Origin: Alloprevotella sp.
GTDB lineage: Bacteria; Bacteroidota; Bacteroidia; Bacteroidales; Bacteroidaceae
Direction of reading: 5' to 3'
Assembly: GCA_017446765.1 (NCBI GenBank)
Contig: JAFSQD010000072.1
Span: 1-47,721 of the forward strand
Length of the DNA stretch: 47,721 nucleotides
Part shown: in pieces, positions 6,684-14,432 of the stretch
How positions within the stretch are numbered: the first letter of the stretch is position 1
Layout: each line of letters starts with the position of its first letter
The notes under the pieces: model-generated
Databases searched by the model: none
Seen by the model: the letters and a program-made list of their open reading frames with translations, nothing else
What the model was told of the DNA's origin: nothing
Program-made: the position numbers and the translations under genes

Positions 6684-9482
6684 TCACAAGAACTGCCCGG
6701 TATACCCTTTCTTTGATTTTGCAACTTGCTCTGGCGTACCGGTGACGACAACGGTGCCGCCCCCTCGCCCGCCTTCAGGCCCCATATCGATGAGCCAGTC
6801 GGCAGCACGAATGACGTCAAGGTTGTGTTCAATAACTATGACGGTGTTTCCTTTATCCACGAGACGGTTCAAGACGCCAAGCAGCACGCGGATATCCTCA
6901 AAATGAAGTCCTGTAGTGGGCTCGTCCAGGATGTAGACGGTGCGTCCGGTGTCGCGCTTGGAGAGTTCGGTGGCCAGCTTGACGCGCTGGCTCTCGCCTC
7001 CGCTAAGTGTCGTGCTGCTCTGTCCCAGTTTGATATAGCCCAGCCCCACGTCCTGCAACACCTTAATTTTATGCAGGATATTTGGGACGTTCTCAAAGAA
7101 TTCGACAGCATTGTTGATGGTCATGTCCAGCACATCGGAAATGCTCTTACCTTTGAAGCGAACCTCCAGCGTTTCGCGGTTGTAGCGCTTTCCGTGACAT
7201 TCCTCACAGGGCACGTATACATCGGGCAGGAAATTCATTTCTATGGTCTTGTAACCATTGCCCTTGCAGGTTTCGCAGCGCCCTCCTTTCACGTTGAAGG
7301 AAAAACGTCCCGGCTTGTACCCGCGCATCTTCGCCTCGGGCAAATTAACGAAAAGTTCGCGAATGTCGGTGAATACTCCTGTATAGGTGGCAGGATTGGA
7401 ACGAGGCGTGCGGCCGATGGGACTCTGATCCACAGCCACCACCTTGTCCACATTCTCCAGTCCTTCAATCCGCTCGTAGGACAAAGGTTCGCGCAGGGAG
7501 TGGAAGAAATGCTGTGAGAGAATGGGGAGTAGCGTGTCGTTGACGAGCGTAGACTTCCCACTCCCCGACACACCCGTCACACAGATAAGTTTGCCAAGAG
7601 GAAAGTCCACCGTGATGTGTTGCAGGTTGTTGCCGCCTGCGCCCACAACCCGGAGTCTCTTTCCGTTTCCTTTTCGCCGTTTTTCGGGTATTCCGACCTT
7701 TCGCAGCCCGTTCAGGTAGTCCGCTGTCAGCGTATTGGCCTTCAGCATCTCGGCCGGTGTTCCCTGGAAGACGACCTCGCCGCCCAACCTTCCAGCCTTC
7801 GGGCCGAGGTCTACGATGTAGTCCGCGGCGCGCATCATATCCTCGTCGTGTTCCACTACAATGACGGTATTCCCAATGTCGCGCAATTCCTTCAGCGAAC
7901 GGATGAGCCGCTGATTGTCACGCTGATGGAGGCCGATGCTGGGTTCGTCCAGGATATAAAGGACGTTGACAAGCTGAGAACCTATCTGAGTTGCCAAGCG
8001 TATGCGCTGGCTTTCGCCGCCGCTGAGAGACATCGTAGAACGGCTTAGGGAGAGATAGTCCAAGCCCACGTCGAGCAAGAACTTCAAGCGCGTGCGTAGT
8101 TCTTTCAGTATTTCATGTGCAATGGCAGCATTTTTCTTTTCCACCCGCTCTTCCACACCATCGGTCCATTCATAGAGCTCGCGGATGTCCATTGCCGAGA
8201 GCTCGGCTATGTTTTTTCCGTCAAAACGATATGAGAGAGCTTCCTGGTTGAGGCGCTGACCATGACAATGCGGGCACAATGCTTCCTTCGAGAATTGTTC
8301 AGCCCAACGCTGGGATGCTGCTGTCATTTCTGCATCGGCCATCTGGCGGACATATTTCACCAGTCCGTCAAACTCCACGTACTGGTCGTCGGTCGTATGC
8401 ATGATGGCTGCGGGGATATGCAAGCGGTCTGCCTTGCCATTGAAGATAGCATCAAGAGCCTCCTCGGGCAGTTCGCCCACGGGCATGTCAAGGCTACAAC
8501 CGTATTCTGCCAACACCGCCTCCACCTCCCAGAAGATGAGGCGGCTCTTGTATTTCCCCAGCGGTGCCAGGGCACCATCGCGGATAGAAAGCTTGGGGTC
8601 AGGGATGACCTTGTCTTTGTCCATCACGCTGACAAAGCCCAGGCCCTTACACTTAGGGCATGCGCCCTGCGTTGAATTGAATGAAAAATTGTTTGGGGCA
8701 GGCTCACGATAGGAAATACCGCTTACGGGATCCATTAGCAGTCGGCTGTAGTAACGAGCCTCATTGGTCTCAACATCCAGCACGAGCATGAGGCCATTAC
8801 CCTGCGTCAGGGTTTGTGCGACGCTCTTTTTCAGACGCTCCTCGTCCTTGCCTTGCACCCGCAATTTGTCAACGACCACCTCAATGTCGTGATTTTTGTA
8901 GCGATCCACCTTCATGCCTGCCTTTACTTCCTGCACCACGCCATCTACACGCACGGTGAGAAAGCCTTTCTTGCGTACACTGTCAAAGAGTTCCTTATAG
9001 TGACCCTTTCTGGAACGCACCAAAGGGGCAAGAAGCATCACTTTGCAACCTTCATAGCGGTCGAGTATGAGGGACACGACTTTTTCTTCCGTATACTTTA
9101 CCATCTTTTCCCCGCTTACGTAGGAGTAGGCAGTACCCGCACGTGCATAGAGGAGGCGCAAGAAATCATATATTTCCGTCACTGTCCCCACGGTGGAACG
9201 CGGGTTCTTATTGGTCGTCTTCTGCTCGATGGAAATGACGGGCGAGAGCCCTGTGATCTTGTCCACGTCGGGACGCTCCAGGTTGTCAAGGAAGTTTCGG
9301 GCGTAGGCCGAAAAAGTCTCAATATAGCGTCGCTGGCCTTCTGCGTACAAGGTGTCAAAGGCCAACGAGCTCTTTCCCGAGCCGCTCAAGCCCGTGACAA
9401 CGGCCAACGACCTGCGCGGTATCTGACAGTCCACGTTCTTGAGATTGTGGACACGTGCCCCGTATACTTCTATGTTACTCAT
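6684..9482 (-). CDS. uvrA: Excinuclease ABC subunit A
   Basis: A 932-residue ATPase that recognises bulky DNA lesions in nucleotide excision repair and loads UvrB. It has two ABC modules: Walker A GLSGSGKSS at residues 31-39 and a second GVSGSGKSTLV in the C-terminal half. Each module has an LSGGESQR signature, followed by ILDEPSIGLHQRD or ILDEPTTGLHFED. Two zinc-binding modules (CPKCKGLGF, and CETCKGNGYK with CEECHGKRY) are complete. Length is normal. The ATG overlaps the end of the upstream CHU_C gene by 8 bases, which suggests one transcript. Confidence 0.97.
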   Translation of the reverse strand: MSNIEVYGARVHNLKNVDCQIPRRSLAVVTGLSGSGKSSLAFDTLYAEGQRRYIETFSAYARNFLDNLERPDVDKITGLSPVISIEQKTTNKNPRSTVGTVTEIYDFLRLLYARAGTAYSYVSGEKMVKYTEEKVVSLILDRYEGCKVMLLAPLVRSRKGHYKELFDSVRKKGFLTVRVDGVVQEVKAGMKVDRYKNHDIEVVVDKLRVQGKDEERLKKSVAQTLTQGNGLMLVLDVETNEARYYSRLLMDPVSGISYREPAPNNFSFNSTQGACPKCKGLGFVSVMDKDKVIPDPKLSIRDGALAPLGKYKSRLIFWEVEAVLAEYGCSLDMPVGELPEEALDAIFNGKADRLHIPAAIMHTTDDQYVEFDGLVKYVRQMADAEMTAASQRWAEQFSKEALCPHCHGQRLNQEALSYRFDGKNIAELSAMDIRELYEWTDGVEERVEKKNAAIAHEILKELRTRLKFLLDVGLDYLSLSRSTMSLSGGESQRIRLATQIGSQLVNVLYILDEPSIGLHQRDNQRLIRSLKELRDIGNTVIVVEHDEDMMRAADYIVDLGPKAGRLGGEVVFQGTPAEMLKANTLTADYLNGLRKVGIPEKRRKGNGKRLRVVGAGGNNLQHITVDFPLGKLICVTGVSGSGKSTLVNDTLLPILSQHFFHSLREPLSYERIEGLENVDKVVAVDQSPIGRTPRSNPATYTGVFTDIRELFVNLPEAKMRGYKPGRFSFNVKGGRCETCKGNGYKTIEMNFLPDVYVPCEECHGKRYNRETLEVRFKGKSISDVLDMTINNAVEFFENVPNILHKIKVLQDVGLGYIKLGQSSTTLSGGESQRVKLATELSKRDTGRTVYILDEPTTGLHFEDIRVLLGVLNRLVDKGNTVIVIEHNLDVIRAADWLIDMGPEGGRGGGTVVVTGTPEQVAKSKKGYTGQFL

Positions 9483-10188
9483 CTACTCCCCCCGATAACT
9501 GCTGGAAGCCGCGCAGCAGGTTAATGGTTTTCCGTATGTCGTAATGCCGTCCGTCGGCACCCCGCGCCTGAATGTTCAGGTAATAGGCACCGTCGGGACA
9601 TTCTCTCCCTCCGCTACGCCCATCCCAGAAGCCGTCAATGTCTGTCCATTCGTAGAGCTTCTTTCCACTACGACTGAAGACCATGGCTTTGAACTCTACA
9701 ATGCTTTGATGATTTTTCACCTTGAACACATCGTTCGAGCCGTCATCGTTGGGCGTGAAGGCGTTGGGCACTTCCAGGAGACTCTCGCTGATACTGATGG
9801 CAAAAGGCTCGGACATGGCATAGTCGATGGTGTCTGTGCCAAGAACGAAACTCACTCGCAACTCAACGAAGAATGAACCGCTTTCGGTAAAAGTATAGTC
9901 TGTTTGCTCGTCATATCTCACAAGGAAAGGCGTCTCCTCATTCTGTCTCGTGAAACGCCACTCGTAGAGGGGGAGATACTCCCCCACGTCCTCCGGATTT
10001 GCCTCAAAGAGAGCCCTCATCGGGGCATTTCCGTCATATTCCGTTGCTTCGGCATCAACCATGTCCCCGCCCGTGACGCGCATCGTCGGACTGCAGGTCT
10101 GCGCAGCAAGCGGGACCGCCACGCTCACTGCCATAAGGCTTGCCAATAAGGCCCCTGTCAAGTGGCTCAAAGTCTTTATCATTGCCAT
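9475..10188 (-). CDS. Secreted protein with gliding-type (CHU_C) C-terminal domain
   Basis: A 237-residue exported protein. Residues 1-30 are a signal peptide (hydrophobic LTGALLASLMAVSVAVPLAAQ). The middle (about 45-130) looks like a beta-sandwich, PKD-like, with LPLYEWRFTRQNEETPFLVRYDEQTDYTFTESGSFFVELRV. The C-terminus is a CHU_C domain: VPNAFTPNDDGSNDVFKVKN at about 140-160, then FSRSGKKLYEWTDIDGFWDGR and CPDGAYYLNIQARG. In Bacteroidetes these domains sit at the ends of type IX-exported surface proteins. No classical C-terminal type IX sorting motif is visible, so a surface location is inference. Its promoter is TACATTTG at 10241-10248. Confidence 0.85.
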   Translation of the reverse strand: MAMIKTLSHLTGALLASLMAVSVAVPLAAQTCSPTMRVTGGDMVDAEATEYDGNAPMRALFEANPEDVGEYLPLYEWRFTRQNEETPFLVRYDEQTDYTFTESGSFFVELRVSFVLGTDTIDYAMSEPFAISISESLLEVPNAFTPNDDGSNDVFKVKNHQSIVEFKAMVFSRSGKKLYEWTDIDGFWDGRSGGRECPDGAYYLNIQARGADGRHYDIRKTINLLRGFQQLSGGVDE

Positions 10189-10240
10189 ATTCTTTATGCT
10201 CGTTTTTTCTAATTAACGTAAAAAAGGACGTTATAGCGCA

Positions 10241-10248
10241 CAAATGTA
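10241..10248 (-). promoter_or_regulatory. -7 promoter box (TACATTTG) of the CHU_C-uvrA unit
   Basis: Exact TAnnTTTG match on the minus strand, 52 bases upstream of the ATG at 10188. It lies just after the terminator of the putative small RNA, so the two are separate transcription units. Confidence 0.6.
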
Positions 10249-10260
10249 CGGATTTTTTTG

Positions 10261-10294
10261 AAAAAAGGGAGACTTCCACAGCAGAAAGCCTCCC
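10261..10294 (-). terminator. Terminator of the putative small RNA
   Basis: Arms at 10267-10275 and 10286-10294 (GGGAG/CTCCC plus CTT/AAG with one mismatch) are followed on the minus strand by TTTTTT. Confidence 0.75.
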
Positions 10295-10392
10295 TTAGCA
10301 CCGTTTCCGGCGGTCAGTTTCAGGTTTGTTTTTTATCCTTAGTTTTTGTGTTGGATCGGCTTTACGCGGAGAGCTGACATCCGCGAAAAGCC
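10261..10392 (-). ncRNA. Putative small RNA gene (about 130 nt)
   Basis: A self-contained minus-strand unit. It has a strong promoter box (TACCTTTGC, 10396-10403). At its 5' end is a hairpin spanning 10357-10393: CGGCTTT/AAAGCCG and CGCGGA/TCCGCG stems separated by one T-T pair, with a 9-base loop. An A-rich single-stranded linker (10315-10356) follows, then a short ACCG/CGGT hairpin (10300-10314) and a terminator hairpin with a T run. There is no open reading frame of note. The downstream gene has its own promoter after the terminator, which argues against a leader or attenuator. The exact start is estimated from the -7 box. I do not recognise the family: it does not look like tmRNA, RNase P, SRP or 6S RNA. 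Confidence 0.6.
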
Positions 10393-10395
10393 GTG

Positions 10396-10403
10396 CAAAG
10401 GTA
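10396..10403 (-). promoter_or_regulatory. -7 promoter box (TACCTTTG) of the putative small RNA
   Basis: Minus strand reads TATACCTTTGCAC, the best promoter match in this intergenic region, with TTGG about 20 bases upstream as the -33 candidate. Confidence 0.65.
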
Positions 10404-10405
10404 TA

Positions 10406-10819
10406 AATGAAATACGACTAAGCCAACCCAATGTGAGTTTTTTTTATTTCCAAAAGCACAAATCACGGAAAAGAGTTTCTGCCCATCACGGAAACAAGTG
10501 AGTCCACACCTACAGACACTTCACCGTTCCACATCCCCGATAGCGCCGACCTTTCATACAAGGTAAAAAAAACATGTTTTCCCGTTCAGAAAGGACCACG
10601 TCTTGACCTCTTGGACTTGTTGCATGATGCATTCTTAACATGCAAAACGGAAAGGCGATCATGCGACAACATTCTCGTGTTGGGTCTCTATTCATATTTT
10701 GCCTATTGCCCTGCATCACAGTCGAGGCACTCCCGTTAGGAGCGGAAACCTCCGATGGTTGAGATGCACTTTTGCGCTAAAAGCCGTTTCGGGACATGCA
10801 GTATGACGCTATTTTTTGC
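10406..10819. other. Non-coding stretch between small RNA and men operon
   Basis: About 410 bases without a convincing gene. The only open frame (10510-10719, minus, 69 codons) has no promoter box, no recognisable domain and an unusual composition. I see no repeat or structured element beyond short palindromes. Confidence 0.5.
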
Positions 10820-10827
10820 TACCTTCG
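10820..10827 (+). promoter_or_regulatory. -7 promoter box (TACCTTCG) of the men operon
   Basis: TACCTTCGC lies 21 bases before the menF ATG and is the only promoter-like box close to the operon start. Confidence 0.5.
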
Positions 10828-10848
10828 CCGCGAAAACGAAATAATTCG

Positions 10849-11883
10849 ATGATAGCGACCGCAAAATACCGCCTCCCGGGCGAAGATCATTACTTTGAAC
10901 TGGAGCAGGATGCGCCCCCAGAATGCTTGCACACGCCATCCGAACTGAACGGGAAGGAAGGGTTCGTCATCGCTCCCTTTAGGATGGGCGACGAGAAGCA
11001 CCCGCTTCTCCTGATGCACCCCGACCGCACACGCAGGCTTCCCCTGCCTGAACACATCCCAGACCTCGCCCTGCACCGATGTCCGCGACGAGAGGAACGC
11101 GAGGCTTACAGAAAGTCTTTCGCCCAGGCTATGGAGCAATTACGAGATAGGGCATGTCAGAAGGTGGTGCTTGCCCGGACGGCAGAGGTACCCACGGGCA
11201 ACTATACGCCAGACGAACTTTTCCTGCGAGCCTGCCACATCTATCCAGACAGCTATGTTTGCCTCTTCGACACGCCGCTGACGGGATGCTGGCTGCTGGC
11301 TTCGCCGGAACTGTTGCTGACGGGAGACGGAACGGATTGGTACACCATGTCGTTGGCCGGCACCCTTCCCGCTGTGGAAGGCCAGCTTCCTGAGGTGGAG
11401 GCCTTCGGGCCTAAGAATCTTCACGAGCAACAACTCGTGACCGACTTCATACTACGTACCATACGCCCCCTTTCCACCCACGCGGAAACAGAGGGACTGG
11501 GAGTGCGCCATGCCGGACGCATTGCCCATCTATGCACCCCCATCCGCTTCAGCACCGAGAGAGGAAAAGTGGGCATAGGAACTCTACTGGAACAGCTGCA
11601 CCCCACACCAGCCGTTTGCGGCGAACCCCGCAAAGTTGCACTTGGCATCATTGAGAATTTGACGGAAAAAGCCGAGAGGCTGTACTATGCTGGATTCACA
11701 GGCCTGCTATCCAGGACCGACTCGCACATCTACGTTTCCCTGCGCACCATGCAGCTCTTCCCCGGACGGGCATGCATATATGCTGGGGGCGGGTTGCTCT
11801 GCGAGAGCACGGAACAGGCTGAGTGGGACGAAACATGCCGCAAGATGGAAGCCGTCACCCGCATACTCTACGAGAACACCTAA
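10849..11883 (+). CDS. menF: Isochorismate synthase
   Basis: A 344-residue chorismate-binding enzyme that converts chorismate to isochorismate, the entry step of menaquinone synthesis. The family core is present: QKVVLARTAEV, a GCWLLASPELLL block, the SLAGT loop, a Glu/Asn-rich helix with NLHEQQLVTDFIL, and the C-terminal YYAGFTGLLS, CIYAGGGLL and EWDETCRKM. The ATG at 10849 is chosen because the frame upstream of it contains the promoter. First gene of menF-menD-menB-menC/E, with 18 bases to menD. The short N-terminal region relative to enterobacterial MenF is usual for Bacteroidetes. Confidence 0.93.
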   Translation: MIATAKYRLPGEDHYFELEQDAPPECLHTPSELNGKEGFVIAPFRMGDEKHPLLLMHPDRTRRLPLPEHIPDLALHRCPRREEREAYRKSFAQAMEQLRDRACQKVVLARTAEVPTGNYTPDELFLRACHIYPDSYVCLFDTPLTGCWLLASPELLLTGDGTDWYTMSLAGTLPAVEGQLPEVEAFGPKNLHEQQLVTDFILRTIRPLSTHAETEGLGVRHAGRIAHLCTPIRFSTERGKVGIGTLLEQLHPTPAVCGEPRKVALGIIENLTEKAERLYYAGFTGLLSRTDSHIYVSLRTMQLFPGRACIYAGGGLLCESTEQAEWDETCRKMEAVTRILYENT

Positions 11884-11901
11884 ACTTGTCAATTGTCACT
11901 C

Positions 11902-13542
11902 ATGATGTTTTCCGACCATATAAGCGTAAACCTCCTAACCGCTGCCCTGCCTGCCCTTGGCGTGAAGGATGTCGTGGTGTGCCCTGGAGCCAGGAACGCC
12001 CCGCTTACACATAATATTCATCTCATGCGCCCGCAGTTGCGCGCGCATGAAGTGACCGACGAACGAAGCGCAGCCTTCGTGGCACTGGGCATGGCACTGC
12101 GCACGGGAGTGCCCGTAGCCGTATGCGTCACGTCGGGGAGCGCCCTGCTTAACACGCTTCCAGCCGTGGCCGAAGCCTACATGCGCCATATTCCCCTGCT
12201 GGTCATCTCCGCCGACCGCCCCAGCTGCCTCATAGGGCAGTTGGAAGGGCAGACCCTGCAACAACAGGGAGCGCTGACCCCTTACGCGGAAACGTTCCAT
12301 CTGCCGGAAAAAGCGGACGACATTGACGGACAGTGGCATCTTAAGCAGCTATTCTGTCAAGCATATTCCGCCCTCGGCCGACATGGAGGAAGTCCCGTCC
12401 ACGTTAACTTACCTATCCCCGAACCTCTTTTCGGGTTTTCCTCCCCTTGCCAGCCCAAAGTGATGCTGCCAAAAATAGTGCGCAAAGCTACCTCACGCCC
12501 CATACCTCAAGACATCATGCATCTCATTGCGCATGGGGGCATCCCTCTCCTCGTGTTGGGCCAGCGTGACTTCCCAGCATCGGATACCGTGTGCCGCATA
12601 GAACAACAAGGCCAGATGCTTGTGCTGCCCGAGCTGATTGCCGGCGAGGCATATTCGTGGCGCACGCTTTTGCTGGAAGAAGAGCCGCTTGCCGAAGGAA
12701 AATATGTGATCGTGCATGCCGGAGGAAACCAGATCGGGAAAAAACTCAAGCAAGACTTCCAAAATCGCAGGGATTTACGCGTGGTGCGCATAGAGGAAGG
12801 TAACGGCACGCCCGACACCTTCCGCCATCTTTCGGCAATTGTCTATGGTGACACCGAATGCGCACTGCGACAACTGGCCGACGAACTGCCAGAAAATGCT
12901 GAAGTGCGACGCCTGCAATCACTCCTGACCCAACAGTGGAATAAGCGCATACAGGACGAATCCGACCTGTCACCTCAGGAGAGAGCTTTTGCAGCCCTTG
13001 CCAGAGCTGTTGAAGAAGACGGTCGCACCGGCTCGCTTCACCTCGCCAACAGCACGCCCATACGCATGGCACGTCGATTCTTTGACGGAGGCGGCACCCT
13101 CCGAATCGTTTGCAACCGAGGCACAAACGGCATCGAAGGAAGCATTTCGACTGCCGTGGGCTATGCGCTGGCCGAAAGGACAGAAAGCCTCATGCGAGGC
13201 TGCCAGCCGAAGAAGACGCTTCTCGTCACAGGCGACCTCAGTTTCTTCTACGATGCGAATGCCCTTTGGAACAAGACACTGGGCGGGGAACTACGCATAC
13301 TCCTGCTGAATAACGGCGGTGGAGGTATTTTCCACTCACTCCCCGGACTGAAGGAAAGCCCAGCCCTTAAACCCATCGTGGCTGCCAGCCATAAGACCTC
13401 AGCCGAGGGACTTTGCCACAGCTTCGGCGTGGCATATTCGTGCACGGATTGTACTTCCCCACGCCTTGAAACAGAAATAAGAGCATTGATCGCAGACGCC
13501 AGCAAGTCCCCCAGACTGCTTGAAGTGAATATCCCCCTTTGA
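11902..13542 (+). CDS. menD: SEPHCHC synthase (MenD)
   Basis: About 546 residues. A thiamine-diphosphate enzyme that joins isochorismate and 2-oxoglutarate to make 2-succinyl-5-enolpyruvyl-6-hydroxy-3-cyclohexene-1-carboxylate. The N-terminal PYR domain has CPGARNAPLT and the catalytic-glutamate region HEVTDERSAAFVALGMA, with CVTSGSALLNTLPAVAEA. The C-terminal PP domain has NRGTNGIEGSISTAVGYA, then the ThDP-binding GDLSFFYDANAL and LLNNGGGGIFHSLPG. The start at 11902 is preferred over an upstream TTG; 11905 is also possible. Second gene of the operon. Confidence 0.95.
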   Translation: MMFSDHISVNLLTAALPALGVKDVVVCPGARNAPLTHNIHLMRPQLRAHEVTDERSAAFVALGMALRTGVPVAVCVTSGSALLNTLPAVAEAYMRHIPLLVISADRPSCLIGQLEGQTLQQQGALTPYAETFHLPEKADDIDGQWHLKQLFCQAYSALGRHGGSPVHVNLPIPEPLFGFSSPCQPKVMLPKIVRKATSRPIPQDIMHLIAHGGIPLLVLGQRDFPASDTVCRIEQQGQMLVLPELIAGEAYSWRTLLLEEEPLAEGKYVIVHAGGNQIGKKLKQDFQNRRDLRVVRIEEGNGTPDTFRHLSAIVYGDTECALRQLADELPENAEVRRLQSLLTQQWNKRIQDESDLSPQERAFAALARAVEEDGRTGSLHLANSTPIRMARRFFDGGGTLRIVCNRGTNGIEGSISTAVGYALAERTESLMRGCQPKKTLLVTGDLSFFYDANALWNKTLGGELRILLLNNGGGGIFHSLPGLKESPALKPIVAASHKTSAEGLCHSFGVAYSCTDCTSPRLETEIRALIADASKSPRLLEVNIPL

Positions 13543-13572
13543 CAAATACTCACCCTTATAGATTCCTTCATC

Positions 13573-14391
13573 ATGAGAACCTGGACAACAATAGAACACT
13601 ACAAAGAGATACTCTTCGACTTCTACAACGGCATTGGCCGCATCACCATCAACCGCCCCCGTTGGCGCAATGCTTTCACGCCGTTGACCGTAGCTGAAAT
13701 CGATAATGCACTGGCCATTTGCCGCGAGCGCAGCGACATCCGGGTGGTCGTGCTGACAGGTGCGGGCGACAAAGCGTTTTGTGCCGGAGGCGACATGCAC
13801 GTGAAAGGGCGTGGAGGCTACGTGGGCAGTGACGGCGTACCGCGGCTAAACGTCCTCGACGTACAAAAGCACATTCGTTCGCTGCCCAAGCCCGTCATTG
13901 CAATGGTGAACGGATACGCCATCGGCGGCGGGCACGTTCTTCATCTCATGTGCGACCTTACCATTGCCAGCCGCACCGCCCGTTTCGGACAAACAGGCCC
14001 TCGGGTCGGAAGTTTCGACGCGGGCTTCGGAGCATCCTACCTTGCCCGCATAGTCGGACAGAAAAAAGCACGCGAGATATGGTTCATGTGCCGCCAATAC
14101 TCGGCAGAAGAAGCAGAAAGAATGGGTATGGTCAACAAGGTTGTGGAACCCGAAGTCCTGGAAGACGAAGTCGTGGCATGGGCCGTGGAAATGATGAAAC
14201 TCTCACCATTGGCTCTCCGCATGATAAAAGCCGGCCTCAACGCCGAACTGGACGGACAAGCTGGCATACAAGAGTTGGCAGGTGACGCCACCATGCTCTA
14301 CTACATGCTGGACGAAGCACAAGAAGGCGGACGTGCTTTCCTTGAGAAACGCGACCCCGATTTCAGCCACTTTGCTGGCATGAATCCATAG
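13573..14391 (+). CDS. menB: 1,4-dihydroxy-2-naphthoyl-CoA synthase
   Basis: A 272-residue crotonase-fold enzyme that cyclises O-succinylbenzoyl-CoA to 1,4-dihydroxy-2-naphthoyl-CoA. The oxyanion-hole segments are [24 protein letters not shown] and [22 protein letters not shown], followed by the MenB-specific [31 protein letters not shown] with the catalytic Asp/Tyr region. The C-terminus ends in the [10 protein letters not shown] tail that reaches the neighbouring subunit. It lies 30 bases after menD and 41 bases before the menC-menE fusion. Confidence 0.97.
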   Translation: MRTWTTIEHYKEILFDFYNGIGRITINRPRWRNAFTPLTVAEIDNALAICRERSDIRVVVLTGAGDKAFCAGGDMHVKGRGGYVGSDGVPRLNVLDVQKHIRSLPKPVIAMVNGYAIGGGHVLHLMCDLTIASRTARFGQTGPRVGSFDAGFGASYLARIVGQKKAREIWFMCRQYSAEEAERMGMVNKVVEPEVLEDEVVAWAVEMMKLSPLALRMIKAGLNAELDGQAGIQELAGDATMLYYMLDEAQEGGRAFLEKRDPDFSHFAGMNP

Positions 14392-14432
14392 ACCGTCACT
14401 TGCCACAGTCATTTGCCACTCACCACTATAAA

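Noticed and set aside
10189..10400. Riboswitch or attenuator controlling the CHU_C-uvrA unit
   Set aside because: The hairpin with T run ends before a separate promoter box (10241-10248) for that unit, so an independent small RNA fits better.
10510..10719. 69-codon minus-strand open frame between the small RNA and menF
   Set aside because: No promoter box, no homology that I recognise, Cys/Met-rich irregular composition.
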